Notes under the pieces: model-generated
The model's input: the letters and a program-made list of their open reading frames with translations, nothing else
What the model was told of the DNA's origin: nothing
Databases searched by the model: none
Translations under genes and position numbers: made by a program
NCBI RefSeq assembly: GCF_014648915.1
Contig: NZ_BMSA01000015.1
Coordinates: 62,001-126,000, forward strand
Reading direction: 5' to 3'
DNA length: 64,000 bases
DNA from: Streptomyces phaeofaciens
GTDB lineage: Bacteria > Actinomycetota > Actinomycetes > Streptomycetales > Streptomycetaceae
Shown: positions 59,425 through 64,000 of the stretch, in pieces
Position numbering within the stretch: position 1 is the first letter of the stretch
How the letters are laid out: each line of letters opens with the position of its first letter

Positions 59425-60666
59425 ATGCACGTTCTCGTGGTGCACAACCGCTACAACTCGGCGCAGCCGAGCGGGGAGAACAAGGTCGTCGACCAGGAGG
59501 TGGCGCTGCTGCGCGAGGCCGGCCACCGGGTCGAGCTGTTCGAGCGGCGCAGCGACGACATCGCCGCCCGCTCCCTGCCGGGCAAGGTCGCGGTGCCGCT
59601 GCTGGTGCCGTGGAACCCGGCCGTCCGCACCGAGCTCGCCGCCCGGCTGCGCACCGAGCGGCCGGACGTGGTGCACGTCCACAACGTCTTCCCGCTCCTG
59701 TCGCCCGCGGTGCTGGCCGCCTGCGCCGACGCCGGCGTGCCCGCCGTCGCCACCCTGCACAACTACACCCAGATCTGCCCGCCCGGCACCCTGCAACGCG
59801 ACGGCCGGCCGTGCACCGAGTGCGTCGGGGCCACACCGCTGCCCGCCGTCCGGCACGGCTGCTACCGGAACTCCCGGCTGGCTACGGTGCCGCTCGCGGT
59901 CAGCCTGTCGGTCAACCGGCGGCGGTGGTGGACCGGCGTGGAGCGGTTCTTCTGCATCTCCGCGGCGCAGCGCGACGTCCTGGTGGCGGCCGGCATGCCG
60001 GCCGGGCGGCTGGCGGTGAAGCACAACTTCGTGCCCGAACCGGGCGTCCGCCGGGAGGGCGAGGGCGAGCATCTGCTCTATCTCGGCCGGCTCGCGGAGG
60101 CCAAGGGCGTCCGGCTGCTGATGGCCGCGTGGGACGAGATCGCCGCCGGCGGCGGGCTGGGCGTGCCGCTCGTGATCGCCGGTTCGGGGCCGCTGGAGCG
60201 GGAGGTGGCCGCCTGGGCGGCGGAGCGGGACGACGTGCGGTACGTCGGCCTGTACGACCAGGAGGAGTGCCGCAAGGCCATCGCGCGGGCGGTCGCCGTG
60301 GTCGCTCCGTCGACGTGGCTGGAGGCGTTCGGCCTGGTGGTCGTGGAGGCGATGGCGGCGGGGGTCCCGGCCGTCGCCGCCGGTCACGGCGCCTTCGTCG
60401 AGCTCGTCGAGGACGGGGTGACCGGGCTGCTGCACACACCGGGCGAGGCCGCCTCGCTCGCGTCCTGCCTGCGCCGGATCGCGGCCGGGCCGGCCCGCGG
60501 CCAGGAGATGGGACAGGCGGCCAGGCGCCGGTACGAGCGGGACTTCAGTCCGGCCGTCGGCCTGGAGCGCCTGGTGGAGGGGTACCGCACCGCGATCGCG
60601 GTGCGGTCGGCAGATGCTCGCGGCGGGGACACCCGCGCGAGCAGGGGGGATGGGGACAGTAGATGA
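59425..60666 (+). CDS. GT4 family glycosyltransferase, second
   Basis: A 413-aa GT-B enzyme. The N-terminal acceptor domain (VLVVHNRYNSAQPSGENKVV, VVHVHNVFPLLSPAVL, ATLHNYTQICPPGTL) is followed by a donor domain with LLYLGRLAEAKGVRLLMAAW, LVIAGSGPLEREV, and APSTWLEAFGLVVVEAMAAG, the ExxxxxxxE motif of family 4. GGAGGTGATC lies before the ATG. It probably adds a side or main-chain sugar. The next gene overlaps by 4 bp. Confidence 0.93.
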   Translation: MHVLVVHNRYNSAQPSGENKVVDQEVALLREAGHRVELFERRSDDIAARSLPGKVAVPLLVPWNPAVRTELAARLRTERPDVVHVHNVFPLLSPAVLAACADAGVPAVATLHNYTQICPPGTLQRDGRPCTECVGATPLPAVRHGCYRNSRLATVPLAVSLSVNRRRWWTGVERFFCISAAQRDVLVAAGMPAGRLAVKHNFVPEPGVRREGEGEHLLYLGRLAEAKGVRLLMAAWDEIAAGGGLGVPLVIAGSGPLEREVAAWAAERDDVRYVGLYDQEECRKAIARAVAVVAPSTWLEAFGLVVVEAMAAGVPAVAAGHGAFVELVEDGVTGLLHTPGEAASLASCLRRIAAGPARGQEMGQAARRRYERDFSPAVGLERLVEGYRTAIAVRSADARGGDTRASRGDGDSR

Positions 60667-61898
60667 CACGATGCCGACTCTGCGGGTCGCACGCGACGGC
60701 GAGCGTCGTCGATCTCGGGGCGACCCCGCCGTGCGAGAGCTTTCTCGCCGCGGACCAACTGGACCGGCCGGAGCCGACGTACCCGCTGCATCTGCGGGTC
60801 TGCACCGACTGCTGGCTCGCGCAGATCCCTCCGCTGATCGAACCGGAGGAGACGTTCACGGAGTACGCGTACTTCTCCTCCTACTCGACGTCCTGGGTGG
60901 AGCACGCGCGCACGTTCGTCGACGACGCCGTGCGGCGGGTGGGTCTGGGGCCCGACGCCTTCGTGGTCGAGGTTGCCAGCAACGACGGGTATCTGCTCAA
61001 GCACGTGGTGGAGCGCGGGATCCGCTGCCTGGGCGTCGAGCCCTCGGTGAACGTCGGCGCCGCGGCGCGGGACGCGGGTGTGCCCACGCTCACGGCGTTC
61101 CTGGACCCGGACACCGGCGCCGGCGTCCGCGCCGAGCACGGTCCGGCTGACCTGGTCGTGGCCAACAACGTGTACGCGCACATCCCCGACGTGGTCGGGT
61201 TCACCCGCGGGCTGCGCGCCCTGGTCGCCGACGACGGCTGGGTCTCCATCGAGGTGCAGCACCTGCTGACCCTGATCGAGGAGAACCAGTACGACACGAT
61301 CTACCACGAGCACTTCCAGTACTACACCGTTGCTTCCGCGATCCGAGCCCTTGCGAGCGGCGGACTCACCCTCGTGGACGTCGAGCTGCTGCCCACGCAC
61401 GGCGGCTCCGTCCGGCTGTGGGCCCGGCCGGCCGAGGTGGCCGGCGAGCCGGCCGCGAGGGTGGCCGAGGTCCTCGACCGGGAGAAGGCCGCAGGTCTCC
61501 AGGAGCTGTCCGGGTACACCGAGTTCTCCGCCCGGGTGGCGAAGGTGCGCCGGGATCTGCTGCGGTTCCTCGTCGAGGCGGCCGAGCGCGGCGAGACGGT
61601 CGTCGGCTACGGCGCCCCGGGCAAGGGCAACACCCTGCTGAACCACTGCGGCATCCGGCCCGACCTGCTCGCGTACACGGTCGACCGCAACCCCTACAAG
61701 CACGGCAGGTTCACCCCGGGCACCCGCATCCCGATCCTGCCGCCCGAGCGGATCGCCGCCGACAGACCGGACTGGGTGCTCGTCCTCCCGTGGAACCTGC
61801 GGGAGGAACTCGTCGAGCAGCTGTCCTTCGTGCACGAGTGGGGCGGCCGGCTGGTCTTCCCGATTCCGGAACTGAGCATCGTCGAGGTGAAGGCATGA
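60663..61898 (+). CDS. Sugar C-methyltransferase (zinc-binding N-terminus, TylCIII/NovU-like)
   Basis: A 411-aa SAM-dependent C-methyltransferase. Zinc-binding cysteines are CRLCGS and CTDCWLAQ. The SAM domain shows VVEVASNDGYLLKHVVERG and a C-terminal domain FETVVGYGAPGKGN-type sequence (VVGYGAPGKGNTLLNHCGI). This three-part layout is that of enzymes adding a methyl group at C3 of NDP-keto-sugars. IYHEHFQYYTVAS holds the His pair used in that reaction. It is coupled by ATGA to the genes before and after, with the nucleotidyltransferase next. Confidence 0.93.
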   Translation: MTRCRLCGSHATASVVDLGATPPCESFLAADQLDRPEPTYPLHLRVCTDCWLAQIPPLIEPEETFTEYAYFSSYSTSWVEHARTFVDDAVRRVGLGPDAFVVEVASNDGYLLKHVVERGIRCLGVEPSVNVGAAARDAGVPTLTAFLDPDTGAGVRAEHGPADLVVANNVYAHIPDVVGFTRGLRALVADDGWVSIEVQHLLTLIEENQYDTIYHEHFQYYTVASAIRALASGGLTLVDVELLPTHGGSVRLWARPAEVAGEPAARVAEVLDREKAAGLQELSGYTEFSARVAKVRRDLLRFLVEAAERGETVVGYGAPGKGNTLLNHCGIRPDLLAYTVDRNPYKHGRFTPGTRIPILPPERIAADRPDWVLVLPWNLREELVEQLSFVHEWGGRLVFPIPELSIVEVKA

Positions 61899-62689
61899 AG
61901 GTCGTACTGTTCTGCGGCGGTTACGGGATGCGGATGCGCAACGGAACCTCCGACGACGTGCCCAAGCCCATGGCGATGGTCGGCCCCCGGCCGCTGATCT
62001 GGCATGTCATGCGCTACTACGCGCACTTCGGGCACACGGAGTTCATCCTGTGCCTCGGGTACGGGGCCCACCACATCAAGGACTTCTTCCTCCACTACGA
62101 GGAGACGACGTCCAACGACTTCGTGCTGCGGGGCGGGCGGACCGAGCTGCTGTCCACCGACATCGCCGACTGGACGATCACGTTCGCGCAGACCGGCATC
62201 GAGTCGCCGATCGGGGAGCGGCTGCGCCGGGTGCGGCACCACCTGGACGGGGACGAGATGTTCCTCGCCAACTATGCCGACGTGCTCACCGACGCCCCGC
62301 TGCCGGAGATGATCGAGAAGTTCGCCGGGCGCGACGCCGGTGCGTCGATGATGGTGGTGCCGCCGCAGTCGTCGTTCCACTGCGTGGACCTGGGCGAGGA
62401 CGGCCTGGTGGGCGGTATCACCGCGGTCAGCGACATGCCGCTGTGGGAGAACGGCGGCTATTTCGTGCTCCGTCAGGAGGTCTTCGACCACATCCCGGAG
62501 AACGGGGACCTGGTCGCCGACGGATGCGCTCAACTGGCCAAGCAGGGACGGCTGGTGGCGCACCAGCACCGCGGCTTCTGGAAGCCGACCGACACGGTGA
62601 AGGAGCGGGCCGCGCTCGACGAGGCGTACGCCCGCGGCGACCGGCCGTGGGCCGTGTGGGAACACGACGGCGCGGGGGTGAGCGCGTGA
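61895..62689 (+). CDS. Glucose-1-phosphate cytidylyltransferase-like nucleotidyltransferase
   Basis: A 264-aa sugar nucleotidyltransferase. FCGGYGMRMRNGT with VPKPMAMVGPRPLIWHVMRY matches the RfbF/CDP-glucose synthase group (PKPM then PxLWHxM). DEMFLANYADVLTDAPL carries the metal-binding Asp. GGYFVLRQEVFDHIPENGDL and GFWKPTDTVKERAALD end the family pattern. It should make an NDP-sugar (probably CDP) from a hexose-1-phosphate, the donor for the C-methyltransferase branch. It is coupled to the deacetylase by GTGA. Confidence 0.88.
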   Translation: MKVVLFCGGYGMRMRNGTSDDVPKPMAMVGPRPLIWHVMRYYAHFGHTEFILCLGYGAHHIKDFFLHYEETTSNDFVLRGGRTELLSTDIADWTITFAQTGIESPIGERLRRVRHHLDGDEMFLANYADVLTDAPLPEMIEKFAGRDAGASMMVVPPQSSFHCVDLGEDGLVGGITAVSDMPLWENGGYFVLRQEVFDHIPENGDLVADGCAQLAKQGRLVAHQHRGFWKPTDTVKERAALDEAYARGDRPWAVWEHDGAGVSA

Positions 62690-63336
62690 TCGGGCTCGGG
62701 ACGGGGCGCCGCCCGGACCGGATCGTCGCGGTGGGCGCGCACTGCGACGACATCGCCATCGGCGCCGGCGGCACGCTGCTGACGCTGTGCCTCGCGCACC
62801 CCGGCATCCGCGTCGACGCGCTGGTGCTCACCGGCGGTGGCGGCGAGCGGGAGCAGGAGGAGCGGGCCGCGCTCGCCGCGTTCTGCCCGGGCGCCGACCT
62901 GCGGCTGACCGTGCACAAGCTGCCGGACGGCCGGCTCCCCGCGCACTGGGACGAGGCCAAGGGCGCGGTCGAGGAGCTGCGCGCGGGCACGGAGCCGGAT
63001 CTCGTCCTCGCCCCGCGCACCGACGACGCGCACCAGGACCACCGCGGTCTGGCGAAGCTGATGACCACCGCGTTCCGCGACCACCTGACGCTCGGCTACG
63101 AGATCGTCAAGTGGGACGGCGACCTCGGCCGTCCGTCGGCGTACCAGCCCCTGTCGACCGAGGTCGCCGAGGAGAAGGTGCGGCTGCTCCAGGAGCACTA
63201 CCCCTCGCAGCGGCACCGGCCCTGGTACGACCGGGAGGCCTTCCTCGGTCTCGCCCGGATCCGCGGCATCGAATGCCACTCCCGCTACGCCGAGGCGTTC
63301 GCCGTCACCAAACTCACTCTCAATCTGGGGGGATGA
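62686..63336 (+). CDS. PIG-L family N-deacetylase
   Basis: A 216-aa zinc-dependent LmbE-type deacetylase. The metal motif is AVGAHCDDIAIGAGG (AHxDD) and the second zinc His is in DDAHQDHRGLA. The usual length and C-terminal YPSQRHRPWYDREAFLG are present. By family it removes an acetyl group from an N-acetyl sugar, giving a free amine in the product. The GTG start overlaps the nucleotidyltransferase stop by 4 bp; the epimerase follows 3 bp after its own stop. Confidence 0.92.
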   Translation: MIGLGTGRRPDRIVAVGAHCDDIAIGAGGTLLTLCLAHPGIRVDALVLTGGGGEREQEERAALAAFCPGADLRLTVHKLPDGRLPAHWDEAKGAVEELRAGTEPDLVLAPRTDDAHQDHRGLAKLMTTAFRDHLTLGYEIVKWDGDLGRPSAYQPLSTEVAEEKVRLLQEHYPSQRHRPWYDREAFLGLARIRGIECHSRYAEAFAVTKLTLNLGG

Positions 63337-63339
63337 ACC

Positions 63340-64000
63340 TTGCGCGTACTGCTGACCGGACACCAGGGCTACCTGGGCACCGTGATGGCCCCGGTCCTCA
63401 CGGCCGCCGGGCACGAGGTCGTCGGCCTGGACGCCGGCCTGTTCGCCGACTGCGTGCTCGGCCCGCCGCCCGCGGACCCGCCGGGCCGGCGGGTGGACCT
63501 GCGTGACGTCACGGCCGAGCACGTGGCCGGGGTGGACGCCGTGATCCACCTGGCGGCGCTGTCCAACGACCCGCTGGGATCGCTGGCGCCGGACCTCACC
63601 TACGACATCAACCACCACGCGTCCGTGCGGCTGGCCCGGCTGGCCCGCGACGCCGGGGTGCAGCGCTTCCTGTACGCGTCGACGTGTTCGGTCTACGGCG
63701 CCGCCGGCGGTGCCGACCTGGTGGCCGAGGACGCCCCGCTGCGCCCGGTGACGCCGTACGCGGAGTCCAAGGTGCGGGTGGAGGACGACCTGCACGCGCT
63801 CGCCGACGGCGACTTCAGCCCGGTGTACATGCGCAACGCCACCGCCTTCGGCTACTCGCCCCGGCTGCGCGCCGACATCGTGCTGAACAACCTGGTGGGG
63901 CACGCGCTCCTGTCCGGCGAGGTGCTGGTGCTCTCCGACGGCACCCCCTGGCGACCGCTGGTGCACGCCGCCGACATCGCACGGGCCTTCACGGCCGCGC
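63340..64000 (+). CDS. NAD-dependent epimerase/dehydratase, 5' part (cut by window edge)
   Basis: The first 220 codons of an extended short-chain dehydrogenase. Rossmann motif LLTGHQGYLGTVMAP is followed by VIHLAALSNDPLG, YASTCSVYG and PYAESK (the YxxxK pair). DGTPWRPLVHAADIARAF is the substrate-region signature. The frame has no stop to the end of the window. A TTG start with GGGGGGATGAACC upstream is used; an ATG at 63333 is in another frame. It likely epimerises or reduces the NDP-sugar made by the preceding gene set. Confidence 0.92.
   Translation, partial: MRVLLTGHQGYLGTVMAPVLTAAGHEVVGLDAGLFADCVLGPPPADPPGRRVDLRDVTAEHVAGVDAVIHLAALSNDPLGSLAPDLTYDINHHASVRLARLARDAGVQRFLYASTCSVYGAAGGADLVAEDAPLRPVTPYAESKVRVEDDLHALADGDFSPVYMRNATAFGYSPRLRADIVLNNLVGHALLSGEVLVLSDGTPWRPLVHAADIARAFTAA

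Noticed and set aside
61895..64000. The right-hand sugar genes as a secondary-metabolite (glycosylated antibiotic) cluster
   Set aside because: They are continuous and co-directional with polysaccharide genes (sugar transferase, Wzz, Wzy-like), and no polyketide or peptide synthase is present in the window.

Overview
The window is a high-GC actinobacterial chromosome segment. Third codon positions are strongly G/C, GTG and TTG starts are common, genes often overlap by 4 bp (ATGA/GTGA), and there is a conservon (cvn) operon, a DUF742 protein, actinobacterial-type xylose isomerase and a DUF3516-type helicase. Together these point to Streptomyces or a close relative. No tRNA, rRNA, integrase, transposase or CRISPR array was seen. 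Bases 1 to about 35,570 and the genes inside them look like ordinary Streptomyces chromosome. The two stretches least explained by known systems are 35,570-42,830 and 43,080-64,000.

Layout. 1-2,717: a heterodimeric ABC exporter (first subunit cut by the window edge), followed by a 12-bp minisatellite. 3,280-9,443: DUF5709 protein, zinc-free L31 paralogue, YdjM-like membrane protein, Ski2-like DUF3516 helicase, TesB thioesterase, DUF6397 protein. 9,580-15,461 (minus strand): a conservon (sensor kinase, roadblock, DUF742, GTPase) with an extra roadblock gene, a 15-bp tandem array inside the operon and an MHYT membrane sensor upstream. 15,605-19,706: methyltransferase, alpha/beta hydrolase divergent from a PadR regulator, and small hypotheticals. 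19,914-24,190: coupled SNF2 helicase and SWIM-finger protein, closed by a very strong hairpin. 24,356-30,639: secreted phytase-like esterase, proline-rich membrane protein, then xylA <-> xylB-ROK regulator. 30,891-35,573: acetamidase-like protein, exported amidase, GAF regulator and aldehyde dehydrogenase.

35,570-42,830: the most novel candidate. A four-gene plus-strand operon encodes two proteins of unknown family, a TPR protein and a stand-alone CHAT (caspase-like) protease with an intact His/Cys dyad. Two small minus-strand genes lie on its left and a convergent four-helix DUF3592 membrane protein on its right. A perfect 19-bp direct repeat lies at both ends of the operon plus the membrane-protein gene (36,350 and 42,811). 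This layout suggests a protease-effector or conflict system, but its function is inferred, not shown.

43,082-64,000+: one continuous co-directional exopolysaccharide cluster behind a long structured leader. It has a polyprenyl sugar-phosphate transferase, an AlgD-like GDP-mannose dehydrogenase, two GT4 glycosyltransferases, two Wzz-like proteins with degenerate kinase tails, an AsnB-like amidotransferase, a fused alcohol dehydrogenase/Gfo-Idh oxidoreductase, a heparinase II/III protein, a parallel beta-helix lipoprotein, a Wzy/O-antigen-ligase-like protein, and a nucleotidyltransferase/C-methyltransferase/PIG-L deacetylase/epimerase module for a branched or deacetylated sugar. The combined logic is a Wzx/Wzy-type pathway making a uronic-acid-containing, probably amidated and methyl-branched polymer with alginate-like tailoring. 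No Wzx flippase lies inside the window, and the cluster runs off its right edge.
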